From: Bacillota bacterium
GTDB lineage: Bacteria; Bacillota; Clostridia; Oscillospirales; Acutalibacteraceae
Length of the DNA: 22,662 nt
Direction of reading: 5' to 3'
NCBI GenBank assembly: GCA_023391275.1
Contig: JAEWBE010000085.1
Coordinates: 1-22,662 of the forward strand
The position numbers were made by a program, and so were the translations under genes. The notes under the pieces were generated by a model. The model was given only the letters and a program-made list of their open reading frames with translations. It did not search any database and was not told where the DNA came from. This document shows positions 7,670-15,663 of this stretch, piece after piece (positions within the stretch are counted from its first letter, which is position 1; each line of letters opens with the position of its first letter).

Positions 7670-8401
7670 ATGAACACTCTGCTTGCAGCGCTGCCGCTTT
7701 CTTTCTTTTCAGATCTTTCCCAAAAATTTTATGACGCATTTATCTTAAAAAACAGATATAAATACATTATTACCGGCTTGGGTAATACTCTTTTAATCAC
7801 TGTTTTTGCCGTACTGATTGGTGTCGTCCTTGGTACTCTTGTTGCCCTAATCAAGGTGGCACACGGAAATGACACAAAAAAATTGAAATTTTTAAACGCG
7901 GTGTGCAGCGTGTATTTGACCGTGATCCGCGGAACCCCTGTCATTGTTCAATTGTTAATCATGTATTATATTATTCTAAGCTCCACCAGTGTGGACAAGG
8001 TTACCGCTTCTATTCTCGCTTTCGGAATCAATTCAGGCGCTTATGTCGCCGAGGTAATCCGAAGCGGCATCCAATCGGTTGACAAGGGCCAGGTTGAGGC
8101 AGGGCGGTCCCTCGGCCTTAATCAGCGCGACACTATGGTGAAAATTGTATTTCCCCAGGCCTTGAAAAACGTACTTCCGGCAATTGGAAACGAATTTATT
8201 GCATTACTGAAAGAAACGTCTGTTGCCGGTTATATCGGTGTGCAGGATTTGACTAAGGGCGGCGATGTCATCAGAAGCATTACGTATGATGCATTCACTC
8301 CTTTACTTACCACCGCCGGAGTTTATCTTTTAATTGTGATAGGACTTTCCACCGCGCTGACAAAGTTAGAAAGGAGCCTGCATAAGAGTGATTACCGTTA
8401 A
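7670..8401 (+). CDS. Polar amino acid ABC transporter permease (HisM/GlnP type)
   Basis: A 243-aa membrane protein with about five hydrophobic segments, beginning with IITGLGNTLLITVFAVLIG. The EAA-loop signature that contacts the ATPase is VEAGRSLGLNQRDTMVKIVF, followed by PQALKNVLPAIGNEFIALLKE. This is the inner-membrane channel of a PAAT-family importer. A single permease gene is present, so it probably works as a homodimer. ATG start with CGGGAGG 6 nt upstream. The 3' end overlaps the ATPase gene by 14 nt, implying translational coupling. Confidence 0.95.
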   Translation: MNTLLAALPLSFFSDLSQKFYDAFILKNRYKYIITGLGNTLLITVFAVLIGVVLGTLVALIKVAHGNDTKKLKFLNAVCSVYLTVIRGTPVIVQLLIMYYIILSSTSVDKVTASILAFGINSGAYVAEVIRSGIQSVDKGQVEAGRSLGLNQRDTMVKIVFPQALKNVLPAIGNEFIALLKETSVAGYIGVQDLTKGGDVIRSITYDAFTPLLTTAGVYLLIVIGLSTALTKLERSLHKSDYR

Positions 8402-9122
8402 AGATTTGTACAAAAGCTTTCACACTCTGAATGGCGATCTTCCCGTACTGAAGGGAATTGATCAGGAAATCGAAAAGGGCGAAAAGGTTGTAATTGTCGG
8501 CCCTTCCGGTTCCGGAAAAAGCACTTTTTTGCGCTGCCTGAATCTTTTGGAACAGCCCACGGGCGGCGAAATATGGTTTGAAGGGACACAAATCAATAAA
8601 CCTGACTGCAATATCAACCAGCTCCGTCATAAGATGGGCATGGTGTTTCAGCATTTCAATCTGTTTCCGCATTTAACCGTTCTGAAGAATATTACTCTTG
8701 CGCCCGTGACTTTAAAGCTGAAAACACAGGAAGAGGCGGACCAGCAGGCTTTACAGCTTTTGGAGCGCGTCGGGCTTGCGGATAAAGCGCAGGCATATCC
8801 CGTACAGCTTTCAGGCGGACAAAAGCAGCGCATTGCGATTGTGCGCGCGCTTGCAATGAACCCTGATGTAATGCTCTTTGATGAACCGACCAGCGCGCTT
8901 GACCCTGAAATGGTGGGCGAGGTGCTGCAGGTTATGAAGGAACTTGCAGCCGACGGTATGACTATGGTGGTTGTAACGCATGAAATGGGGTTTGCCCGCG
9001 AGGTCGCCACTCGCGTTCTGTTTATGGACGACGGTCAGGTTTTGGAGGAAGCCAAACCGGACGAATTTTTCAGTCATCCTAAAAATCCAAGGCTGCAAGA
9101 CTTTTTATCCAAAGTTCTTTAA
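8388..9122 (+). CDS. Polar amino acid ABC transporter ATP-binding protein (GlnQ/HisP type)
   Basis: A 244-aa ABC ATPase with Walker A GPSGSGKS (residues 38-45), Q-loop MVFQHFNLFPHLTVLKNI, signature LSGGQKQR, Walker B VMLFDEPTSALDPE and H-loop VVTHEMGFAREV, all as in GlnQ/HisP. It powers the importer formed with the two upstream genes. The start is the GTG at 8388 inside the end of the permease gene, with AAGGAG 11 nt upstream. No later candidate keeps the conserved ITVKDLYKSF N-terminus. The operon is closed by the terminator at 9151-9182. Confidence 0.96.
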   Translation: MITVKDLYKSFHTLNGDLPVLKGIDQEIEKGEKVVIVGPSGSGKSTFLRCLNLLEQPTGGEIWFEGTQINKPDCNINQLRHKMGMVFQHFNLFPHLTVLKNITLAPVTLKLKTQEEADQQALQLLERVGLADKAQAYPVQLSGGQKQRIAIVRALAMNPDVMLFDEPTSALDPEMVGEVLQVMKELAADGMTMVVVTHEMGFAREVATRVLFMDDGQVLEEAKPDEFFSHPKNPRLQDFLSKVL

Positions 9123-9150
9123 AAATCAATAAAAATATGATAGAATAAGG

Positions 9151-9182
9151 GGCACAGCGAATCGTTGTGCCTTTATTTTTTT
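9151..9182 (+). terminator. Intrinsic terminator of the ABC transporter operon
   Basis: GGCACAGCG pairs with CGTTGTGCC (nine pairs, one G-U) around an AAT loop, followed by TTTATTTTTTT. Confidence 0.88.
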
Positions 9183-9197
9183 AATGGGGTGATTTTT

Positions 9198-10091
9198 ATG
9201 CCGGCTGCAATTACCCATTTTCTTCAAGCTGAAAGAGTAATGGAGGAACTGAAAAAGCAGGATGGTCAACTCCTGCTGAATCGCGATGCGTTTTTATGGG
9301 GCGCTCAGGGGCCGGACTTTCTGTATTGCCATCGGTACCTGCCATGGCAGCGCGGCGAAAGCCTAAAAGGATACGCCGAAAAACTGCATCAAGAAAAGCC
9401 TTCCGCTATTTTTCAGGCGATGCGTGATTATTACGATGCTTCCGGCCGCGACCGCATTGTGCTTTCTTACATATATGGTTTTATCTGTCACTATTGCGTA
9501 GACCGGATCGGGCATCCATTTGTCAACTATGGGGTGCAGTGCCTGCTTCGGCAAAGGCCTGAACAAAATGAGGAAATTCTTCATAATCAGATTGAGTCCT
9601 CCCTTGACGTGATTATGCTCCGTTATGAAAAAGCGGAGCTTCCGATTGATTTCAGACTGAAATTGACGGTTCCGAAAAATCAGGTGGTTCAGGCTAAAAC
9701 CGCCGAGTTGTATGCGTATATTCTGAATCGGCTTTATCAATTGCAGGACGCGCAGCCCGCGTTGGTGCGTGCAACCGATGACTGCCGTTTACTGTTCGGT
9801 TTGTTAACCGACCGCACAACATTGAAAAAGTCGGTCATTGAAAGAATTGAAAAGCGTAAGGGAAATCACAGTATTTCCTGCCATATCCGCGGAATCAGTG
9901 AGGGCGACGAGTATGACTATGCGAATACGCTGCTGGAGGAATGGTGCTGGCCGATGGACAATGGCCGGCAGAGAAACGACAGCTTTTTTGACCTGTATGA
10001 AACCTCGGTGGGCGAGAGTGTAAAGCTGATTCAAAGTTTTCTAACGGCCGAAGATTATACCGAGCAGACGGGTGAGATTTCGTTTGTGTGA
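9198..10091 (+). CDS. Zinc-dependent phospholipase C-family protein
   Basis: A 297-aa protein resembling the bacterial zinc-dependent phospholipase C / S1-P1 nuclease fold (Zn_dep_PLPC family). Candidate metal ligands are visible in the expected order: His7 (AITHF), Asp40 in WGAQGPDFLY, His98 and Asp102 in GFICHYCVDRIGHPFVN, His106, then His129 and Glu133 in HNQIESSLD. There is no signal peptide, unlike secreted phospholipase C toxins, so a cytoplasmic or housekeeping hydrolase is likelier and its substrate is unknown. The ATG at 9198 is preceded by GGGGTGA. An in-frame TTG at 9165 lies inside the terminator stem and is rejected. Confidence 0.85.
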   Translation: MPAAITHFLQAERVMEELKKQDGQLLLNRDAFLWGAQGPDFLYCHRYLPWQRGESLKGYAEKLHQEKPSAIFQAMRDYYDASGRDRIVLSYIYGFICHYCVDRIGHPFVNYGVQCLLRQRPEQNEEILHNQIESSLDVIMLRYEKAELPIDFRLKLTVPKNQVVQAKTAELYAYILNRLYQLQDAQPALVRATDDCRLLFGLLTDRTTLKKSVIERIEKRKGNHSISCHIRGISEGDEYDYANTLLEEWCWPMDNGRQRNDSFFDLYETSVGESVKLIQSFLTAEDYTEQTGEISFV

Positions 10092-10171
10092 AATGAATGC
10101 CGGACTTTTATCGCGGAACGGATTCGGCCCCGCTTCCAATCAATTTGACTTGTCATATAAGGAGTATTAAT

Positions 10172-10624
10172 ATGGACAGAATTGCAAGCTTTTGTGTCGA
10201 TCATAACACGCTGCTGCCTGGTATTTACATTTCCAGGGTGGACGGCGATATTACAACCTACGATATCAGAATGAGGAAGCCCAATGTTCCTCCTTTTCTT
10301 GCCAACCCCGCCATACACACGATTGAACATTTATTTGCCACTTATGCCCGCAATTCAAAACTGCGTGATCAGGTGATTTATTTTGGTCCGATGGGCTGCC
10401 GGACGGGGTTCTATTTTTTAGTCAGAAATATGGACAACGCCGATGCGATTCAGTTGATTTTGGATGCGTTTGCGTTCATTTCAGATTACAGCGGAACAGT
10501 ACCCGGAACCACAGCCGGCGAATGCGGGAATTATCTGGAACATGACCTTGCTGCCGCCAGGCAGGAAGCGAAGGACTTTTTGCCAATTATTAGAGACTGG
10601 AATGCGGAAAAATTGAAGTATTAA
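10172..10624 (+). CDS. luxS: S-ribosylhomocysteine lyase, autoinducer-2 synthesis
   Basis: A 150-aa LuxS of normal length. It cleaves S-ribosylhomocysteine to homocysteine and DPD, the precursor of autoinducer-2, in the activated methyl cycle. The metal site is complete: His49 and His53 in HTIEHLFA (with Glu52 as general base) and Cys118 in AGECGNYLEHD. The catalytic Cys76 is in MGCRTGFY. The N-terminus FCVDHNTLLPGIY and the RMRKPN segment are typical. I chose ATG 10172 because AAGGAG lies 7 nt upstream; 25 further in-frame codons upstream carry no family similarity. The usual partner gene (MTA/SAH nucleosidase) is not in this window. Confidence 0.97.
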   Translation: MDRIASFCVDHNTLLPGIYISRVDGDITTYDIRMRKPNVPPFLANPAIHTIEHLFATYARNSKLRDQVIYFGPMGCRTGFYFLVRNMDNADAIQLILDAFAFISDYSGTVPGTTAGECGNYLEHDLAAARQEAKDFLPIIRDWNAEKLKY

Positions 10625-10654
10625 GCCGAATTTCGTCTGCAGGTTTGTTGCTTA

Positions 10655-10731
10655 TTTGTAAATTCGTTACAAACGGGTTGCAAAATTGTTACTTTTGTTA
10701 TATCATGTTAAAGAACATTACAAATTTGTAA
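10655..10731 (+). promoter_or_regulatory. Inverted-repeat operator candidates and promoter upstream of the M23 peptidase
   Basis: TTTGTAA-N5-TTACAAA (10655-10673) and the perfect 14-bp palindrome TTACAAATTTGTAA (10718-10731) share the same heptamer. Between them lies a plausible promoter, TTGCAA at 10678-10683 and TATCAT at 10701-10706 (17-nt spacer). The second palindrome would then cover the start-point region. The regulator is unknown; the sites resemble WalR half-sites (TGTWA) but lack their direct-repeat spacing. Confidence 0.5.
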
Positions 10732-10761
10732 CAATTGAATGACGCGAAAGGATTTGGCCTC

Positions 10762-12453
10762 ATGCAAATGCCTAAGCTGAAAAAGCTGTTCATTAACGCA
10801 TGTGAAGAGATACATGATTTTCTATATATTGCAGGAATTCAAACAACCCGTATTTTAAAACGAATTCGCCGTAGAGCTTCCCGGTTTTTCCGCCCGCTTA
10901 CCAATCTTTTAAAACGCCTGTATGATCTTTCCATCGGCAGGCAGGTTACGAGTTTTAAAAGAGAAATCCGATCGGTACGCGAAGGAGTCACCATTGCCCG
11001 GAAGCGGATTTACGAAGCGAAAAAACATGGCTACGGGCGTGTTTTTAAAGAGTATGTATGGGTTGCCGGGAAAAGCCTTGTGCGACACAGGGGGTTTCTG
11101 TTTTCAATTCTGAATTTTGCAGTGCCGGCGGCTGCTGTTATTTTTTTGGTCATGACGGTTCGGTATTGGAACAGTCTGGATTACGGATTGGTTCTTTCTT
11201 ATGACGGACAGGCTGTTGCAACGATTCAGAATGAAAAAGTTTTTGAACAGGCGACTGAAATGGTGAGCCAGCGCATGGTTCACGACACCGCTGTGAATGA
11301 TACGGGAATGAAATTCACCCCGACCTTTCAGCTTTCTGTTGTGAGCCCGGCCAGTTACGTTTCGGTCAGCAAAGTCTGCGATCAGATTATTCAGCAGTCC
11401 AACGGGATTATAGAAGAGGCGAGCGGCCTTTATGTTGACGGCGAATTGATTGGCGCGGTAAAAAGCAGCGCCGACCTTCGTTTTATGCTGCAAAGCCTAC
11501 TCAATAAAGTACGCGGTTCCGACACTACTGCCCAAACAGCCTTTGTACAGGATGTGGAAACGATCAACGGGTTGTTTCCTACGACTACCTTGATGACCAC
11601 GGAAGCAATGAATAAGCTGCTGGGCGGCACCTCCAAGGCCGCTGTGGTCTACACGGTAAAAGACGGGGATACTGCAACCTCGATTGCCAAGGCAAACCAC
11701 ACCACGATTGCCGAACTGAATAAGATGAATAATAACCAGATCGGCGATGACTTGCATCCCGGGGATTTAATTTATTTGGAAGTCGCGGCTCCGATGCTGG
11801 GCGTTCAGTTGATTAAAAACGTCACTTATCAGGTTCCGCTTTCCTATAAAACTGTTACCGTTCAGGACGATTCACAGTACACCGATTATTCCAAAGTGAA
11901 AACGCAGGGAGTCAATGGGGTTCAGCAATGTGTGGACAAGGTATACTATGTGAATGGAATGGAATCGAAAAGGGATATTGTCAGCCGGAATGTTGTTACG
12001 CCTTCTGTTGACAAGGTGGTAATTACCGGCACGAAAAAGCGGCCGCGTTACAGTGGGGCGGGGGAAAGCACCGGCAACCTGATTTGGCCGGTTCCTTCCC
12101 TTCATATGATTACTACCTACTTCACCTGGCGCTGGGGCAGCTTCCACACAGGAATTGATATTTCCGGCAGTGGTGCTTACGGTAAAACGATTGTTGCTGC
12201 GGACGGAGGCGTGGTTGTTTCCTCAGGCTGGAAAAGCGGCTATGGAAATTGTGTCCAGATTAGCCATGGCGGCGGAATTTCCACACTGTACGGTCACGCC
12301 AGCAAGCTCCTTGTTACAGCCGGACAAAGGGTGTCGAAGGGGCAGGCTATCGCGCGGGTGGGCAGCACGGGGGATTCCACCGGTCCGCACTGTCATTTTG
12401 AAGTAATTAAAAACGGGACGAAGGTAAATCCGCTCGGCTATGTCGGAAGGTAA
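10762..12453 (+). CDS. Membrane-anchored LysM-G5-M23 peptidoglycan endopeptidase
   Basis: A 563-aa modular cell-wall protein. Residues 1-110 are strongly basic and probably cytoplasmic. One transmembrane segment follows (about 111-134, core LNFAVPAAAVIFLVMTV). A ~150-residue extracellular region leads to a LysM peptidoglycan-binding domain (about 294-341, VYTVKDGDTATSIAKANHTT), a G5 domain (about 355-425) and a C-terminal M23 metallopeptidase domain (about 440-562). The zinc ligands are His462 and Asp466 in HTGID and His545 in HCHFE, with His543 as the other catalytic histidine. It probably cuts peptide cross-links or stems during wall remodelling. I chose ATG 10762 because AAAGGA is 9 nt upstream. 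The gene is flanked by its own promoter region and a terminator, so it is monocistronic. Confidence 0.92.
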   Translation: MQMPKLKKLFINACEEIHDFLYIAGIQTTRILKRIRRRASRFFRPLTNLLKRLYDLSIGRQVTSFKREIRSVREGVTIARKRIYEAKKHGYGRVFKEYVWVAGKSLVRHRGFLFSILNFAVPAAAVIFLVMTVRYWNSLDYGLVLSYDGQAVATIQNEKVFEQATEMVSQRMVHDTAVNDTGMKFTPTFQLSVVSPASYVSVSKVCDQIIQQSNGIIEEASGLYVDGELIGAVKSSADLRFMLQSLLNKVRGSDTTAQTAFVQDVETINGLFPTTTLMTTEAMNKLLGGTSKAAVVYTVKDGDTATSIAKANHTTIAELNKMNNNQIGDDLHPGDLIYLEVAAPMLGVQLIKNVTYQVPLSYKTVTVQDDSQYTDYSKVKTQGVNGVQQCVDKVYYVNGMESKRDIVSRNVVTPSVDKVVITGTKKRPRYSGAGESTGNLIWPVPSLHMITTYFTWRWGSFHTGIDISGSGAYGKTIVAADGGVVVSSGWKSGYGNCVQISHGGGISTLYGHASKLLVTAGQRVSKGQAIARVGSTGDSTGPHCHFEVIKNGTKVNPLGYVGR

Positions 12454-12465
12454 ATAAAACCGGAA

Positions 12466-12505
12466 AAAAGAGTTCTGCAATCCTGAGAACAGAACTCTTC
12501 TTTCA
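12466..12505 (+). terminator. Intrinsic terminator after the M23 peptidase gene
   Basis: AAGAGTTCTG (12468-12477) pairs perfectly with CAGAACTCTT (12490-12499) around a 12-nt loop, followed by a CTTTCATTTT tail. Confidence 0.85.
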
Positions 12506-12541
12506 TTTTAATTACAATATAGTAACTTATCCCGCTGCTTA

Positions 12542-12570
12542 TTGACTTTTCAAATTATGTGTATTATTAT
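12542..12570 (+). promoter_or_regulatory. Upstream sigma-A promoter of murA
   Basis: TTGACT at 12542-12547 and TATTAT at 12565-12570 are 17 nt apart in an AT-rich intergenic region after the preceding terminator. It would give a leader of about 135 nt. Confidence 0.65.
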
Positions 12571-12650
12571 CTGTTAGTGTGTAAATTAATGATTAGAAAT
12601 TATGTGATTATTATTTCAAAATATTAACAATCATATATTCATGAAACCGC

Positions 12651-12679
12651 TTGATATTTTACGAAAAAATGCAATAATA
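12651..12679 (+). promoter_or_regulatory. Downstream sigma-A promoter of murA
   Basis: TTGATA at 12651-12656 is followed after 16-17 nt by AATAAT/ATAATA at 12673-12679. The predicted start lies ~25-30 nt ahead of the murA TTG codon, which argues against the in-frame ATG at 12641 being the translation start. Confidence 0.55.
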
Positions 12680-12712
12680 GTATTGTTATCATTAAGATTG
12701 GAGCGTGCCGCA

Positions 12713-13996
12713 TTGGACAAATTTGTGATTAAGGGTGGCAGCCGGTTAACCGGCGAGGTCAACATCAGCGGTGCAAAAAACGCCGCTATCGCTATTATCC
12801 CGGCAGCAATTCTGGCGGGCGATATATGCCGTATTGAAAACGTACCAAATATTACAGATGTTACTTCTATTACAAGAATTCTTTATGATATGGGAGCAAA
12901 AATTCGAAACATTGACAAATGCACCATTGAAATTGATCCAAGACCGATTCGTACCCATGTTGCTTCCTATGAACTGGCCCGGCACATCCGGGGGTCCTAT
13001 TACCTGCTGGGTGCGCTTCTCGGCCGTTTTAACCATGCGGTTGTCACTATGCCGGGCGGCTGTGACTTCGGTGTCCGTCCGATTGACCAGCATTTGAAGG
13101 GCTTTGCTGCGCTTGGGGCAACCTATAAGCTGGAAGGCGGCATGGTCGACGTATACGCAAAAAGTCTGAATGGAACCAATATTTATCTTGATGTGGTTTC
13201 CGTTGGCGCTACCGTAAATATCATGCTCGCCGCTGTAAAGGCAAAAGGTATGACCGTGATTGAAAATGCTGCCAAAGAACCTCATATTGTTGATCTTGCA
13301 AACTTTTTGAATTCCATGGGCGCCGATGTTCGCGGTGCCGGTACAGATGTAATTAAGGTCTATGGAGTCGAGCATCTGGGCGGAACCACGTATTCCATTA
13401 TTCCGGATCAGATTGAAGCGGGAACCTATATGGTTGCCGGTGCGGCGACAGGCGGGGATATCCTTGTGAAAAATGTGATTCCGAAGCACCTTGAATCCAT
13501 TTCCGCTAAACTGGAGGAAATGGGTGTAACTGTTGAGGAATATGACGACGCCGTGCGGGTTTGCCGCAAGGGTAAGTTGAATAAATGCAATATTAAGACG
13601 ATGCCCCATCCGGGCTTTCCCACGGATATGCAGCCTCAGATTGCCGTACTCCTGTCCATTGCAAACGGAACCAGCATTATAAACGAAAGCATTTGGGATA
13701 ATCGTTTTCGTTATGTGGAAGAATTAAAACGGATGGGCGCGCAGATTTCGGTGGATGGCAAGCTTGCCGTGATCGAAGGGGTTGACCATCTGAACGCCGC
13801 GCCCGTAAAGGCGATGGATCTGCGTGCGGGAGCAGCAATGCTGGTTGCCGCGCTTGCCGCCAGAGGAACGACTCAGATTGAGGATATTAATCATATTGAA
13901 CGCGGATATGAAGATGTGGAAGAAAAACTCCGTAATTTAGGTGCGGATATCAAACGGGTTCATATTCCTGAGCCGGCTGTGGCGCAGGCTATCTGA
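12713..13996 (+). CDS. murA: UDP-N-acetylglucosamine 1-carboxyvinyltransferase
   Basis: A 427-aa MurA that transfers enolpyruvate from PEP to UDP-GlcNAc, the first committed step of peptidoglycan synthesis in the cytoplasm. The N-terminal KGGSRLTGEVNISGAKNAA contains the active-site Lys22 and Asn23. Cys117 in MPGGCDFGVRPID is the fosfomycin-reactive cysteine. The GFPTDMQPQ stretch carries the catalytic aspartate. Length is normal. I chose the TTG at 12713 because GGAG is 9 nt upstream and the protein then begins MDKFVIKGG as in homologues; the longer in-frame form from ATG 12641 would start inside the promoter. Firmicutes often have two MurA paralogues, and this window shows only one. A terminator-like hairpin follows. 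Confidence 0.96.
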   Translation: MDKFVIKGGSRLTGEVNISGAKNAAIAIIPAAILAGDICRIENVPNITDVTSITRILYDMGAKIRNIDKCTIEIDPRPIRTHVASYELARHIRGSYYLLGALLGRFNHAVVTMPGGCDFGVRPIDQHLKGFAALGATYKLEGGMVDVYAKSLNGTNIYLDVVSVGATVNIMLAAVKAKGMTVIENAAKEPHIVDLANFLNSMGADVRGAGTDVIKVYGVEHLGGTTYSIIPDQIEAGTYMVAGAATGGDILVKNVIPKHLESISAKLEEMGVTVEEYDDAVRVCRKGKLNKCNIKTMPHPGFPTDMQPQIAVLLSIANGTSIINESIWDNRFRYVEELKRMGAQISVDGKLAVIEGVDHLNAAPVKAMDLRAGAAMLVAALAARGTTQIEDINHIERGYEDVEEKLRNLGADIKRVHIPEPAVAQAI

Positions 13997-14019
13997 GCCG
14001 TTAAAAGGATGAAGCGGAT

Positions 14020-14047
14020 GGGGATAGACGATAGTCTTTCCCTTTTT
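14020..14047 (+). terminator. Intrinsic terminator after murA
   Basis: GGGATAGAC (14021-14029) pairs with GTCTTTCCC (14034-14042) with one mismatch around a GATA tetraloop, then TTTTT. Confidence 0.7.
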
Positions 14048-14067
14048 CTGTATATGGGGGTTGGTAC

Positions 14068-14862
14068 ATGGCAAGGTTCTGTCCGCTTTTCAGCGGAAGC
14101 AGTGGAAACAGTTATTACATAGGTTCGGCCTCGGCGGGAGTCCTGATTGACGCCGGCAGAACCGCAAAGCAGATGGTTGCAATGCTTGATCTTTGCGGAA
14201 TTGAAATGGGAGCGGTTAAGGCGATTTTTGTAACACACGAGCATTCGGATCATGTAAAAGGGCTCCGCGTGCTTGCTTCGCGTTACCATATCCCGGTTTA
14301 TTCTTCGTGCGGAACGCTTGGTGCGCTGGAGGAAATGGGATGCCTGGCCGGGAATTTTCAAAGCAATGTAATTGAAGAAGCCGGAATGGAATGCGCAGGA
14401 ATGTATATTCAGCCATTCCACACATCACACGACAGCGCTGAAAGCGTGGGATACCGTATTCAAACGCATGACGGCAGGAATGTGGGAATCTCGACCGATC
14501 TGGGCTACATGTCCGATGAGGTGCGAAGCGCACTTTGCGGGGCGGATCTGGTCGTTTTGGAGTCCAATCATGACATTGGCATGCTGAACAACGGTCCTTA
14601 TCCCTACCCGCTAAAAAAAAGAATTCTTTCAGCCACCGGCCACCTTTCAAATCTTGCCTGTGCTGAGGAGCTTTGCGGCCTTGCCGAAAAGGGCACTGTA
14701 CGCTTTGTGCTGGCTCACCTCAGTTCTGAAAATAATACTCCGGAACTGGCGTATCAAACGGCATTCTGCTCCCTTACGCTCGCAGGGCTGAAGCCGGAGG
14801 CGGATTTTGATCTCAGCGTCGCGCCAAAGGAAAACATCACCGGAAAAATTACGATATTCTAG
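14068..14862 (+). CDS. walJ: MBL-fold metallohydrolase of the WalJ/YycJ family
   Basis: A 264-aa metallo-beta-lactamase-fold protein. It begins CPLFSGSSGNSYYIG, the typical WalJ/YycJ start, and carries the metal motif THEHSDHVKG. Further ligands are His in QPFHTSHDSAESVGY, Asp in GISTDLGY and the ESNHD motif. Homologues have been linked to the WalRK cell-wall regulatory locus and to exonuclease activity with a role in mutation avoidance; the exact role is not fixed by sequence. In this window the walRK genes are not adjacent, but rlmH follows after 8 nt, a pairing also common near yycJ in Firmicutes. A GGGGG stretch precedes the ATG. Confidence 0.9.
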   Translation: MARFCPLFSGSSGNSYYIGSASAGVLIDAGRTAKQMVAMLDLCGIEMGAVKAIFVTHEHSDHVKGLRVLASRYHIPVYSSCGTLGALEEMGCLAGNFQSNVIEEAGMECAGMYIQPFHTSHDSAESVGYRIQTHDGRNVGISTDLGYMSDEVRSALCGADLVVLESNHDIGMLNNGPYPYPLKKRILSATGHLSNLACAEELCGLAEKGTVRFVLAHLSSENNTPELAYQTAFCSLTLAGLKPEADFDLSVAPKENITGKITIF

Positions 14863-14870
14863 GAGAGAGC

Positions 14871-15350
14871 ATGTTAACGGTTCAAATTATATGTGTCGGG
14901 AAGTTAAAGGAAGCGTACTGGCGCGGGGCCTGTGAGGAGTATGCGAAGCGGCTCCAGCCGTTTTGCCGATTTTCCATTGTGGAACTCCCGGAATCCCGTC
15001 TGCCGGAGAACCCTTCTCAGTCTCAGATTTCCGCCGCGCTGAAAACGGAGGGAATAAAAATTCTGTCCGTAGCGGGAAGCGCCGCTCTGTTTGCGCTTTG
15101 TATTGAAGGGAAACCGCTTTCGTCTGAACAGCTGTCTGAAAAAATTGATACTATGAGTGTAAACGGAACCAGCGCGGTTAGCTTTTTGATCGGAAGTTCG
15201 TTCGGCCTAAGCGAAGAGGTCAAGCAGGCGGCAAATTTTCGGCTCTCCATGTCGCCGATGACGTTTCCGCATCAACTTGCGCGCGTAATGCTGTGCGAAC
15301 AAATTTATCGTGCTTTCCAAATTATGAACAACGGCAAATATCATAAATAG
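14871..15350 (+). CDS. rlmH: 23S rRNA (pseudouridine-1915 N3)-methyltransferase
   Basis: A 159-aa SPOUT-class methyltransferase that forms m3-pseudouridine at position 1915 of 23S rRNA in the assembled ribosome. The N-terminus MLTVQIICVGKLKEAYW, the SAM-binding knot loop FLIGSSFGLS (residues 105-114) and the C-terminal FPHQLARVMLCEQIYRAF…YHK tail are diagnostic. The knot loop reads GSSFG where many homologues have GGSLG, a conservative change. The ATG has GGAGAG just upstream and the gene follows walJ by 8 nt, so the two are co-transcribed and ended by the terminator at 15379-15413. Confidence 0.96.
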   Translation: MLTVQIICVGKLKEAYWRGACEEYAKRLQPFCRFSIVELPESRLPENPSQSQISAALKTEGIKILSVAGSAALFALCIEGKPLSSEQLSEKIDTMSVNGTSAVSFLIGSSFGLSEEVKQAANFRLSMSPMTFPHQLARVMLCEQIYRAFQIMNNGKYHK

Positions 15351-15378
15351 AACGGTTATAAAGGTCGATTTTGCAAAG

Positions 15379-15413
15379 AGCCGCGGCGGAGGTTTCCGTT
15401 TGCGGCTTTTTTG
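15379..15413 (+). terminator. Intrinsic terminator after rlmH
   Basis: AGCCGC (15379-15384) pairs with GCGGCT (15402-15407), with an inner CGGA/TCCG stem, followed by TTTTTT. Confidence 0.85.
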
Positions 15414-15506
15414 TTATGCGGGAATACCGTTTATCTTGCCTTGAAATGATTCTGAAAAGTAAAAAAATGACAGGGATTTCTCTTTTAAACATGAAAAAAT
15501 TACTTG

Positions 15507-15541
15507 TTTTTTGCAGGAGACGTGAATAAATACTGCAAAAA
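15507..15541. repeat. Inverted repeat in the long gap before glnA
   Basis: TTTTTGCAG (15508-15516) and CTGCAAAAA (15533-15541) form a perfect 9-bp inverted repeat with a 16-nt spacer. It lies inside the 374-nt gap 15351-15724. The rest of that gap up to the promoter at 15613 is AT-rich; I see no credible ORF or RNA gene in it. The repeat could be an operator or a weak hairpin. Confidence 0.4.
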
Positions 15542-15612
15542 TACAGAAAATATTTGATAAGGATTAAAAATTTGTGCATAAAAATGAAATGAGTCTTTCA
15601 ATTTAAAAATCA

Positions 15613-15641
15613 TTGACACGGCATGGCAAATAGAATAAAAT
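15613..15641 (+). promoter_or_regulatory. Strong sigma-A promoter of glnA
   Basis: A perfect TTGACA at 15613-15618 and TAAAAT at 15636-15641 are separated by 17 nt. The predicted transcript starts near 15648, leaving a leader of about 75 nt. Confidence 0.85.
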
Positions 15642-15663
15642 ATAAACGATAACCAAACTATTT

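Noticed and set aside
10735..10761. Upstream TTG start for the M23 peptidase.
   Set aside because: It overlaps the second palindrome region and has no Shine-Dalgarno, whereas ATG 10762 is preceded by AAAGGA at 9 nt.
12746..13609. 287-codon minus-strand open frame opposite murA.
   Set aside because: It is fully contained in murA, has no recognisable family, and is explained by murA codon usage.
15322..15579. Minus-strand 85-codon frame in the glnA upstream gap.
   Set aside because: It overlaps the end of rlmH and its terminator, has no ribosome binding site and is AT-driven low-quality sequence.
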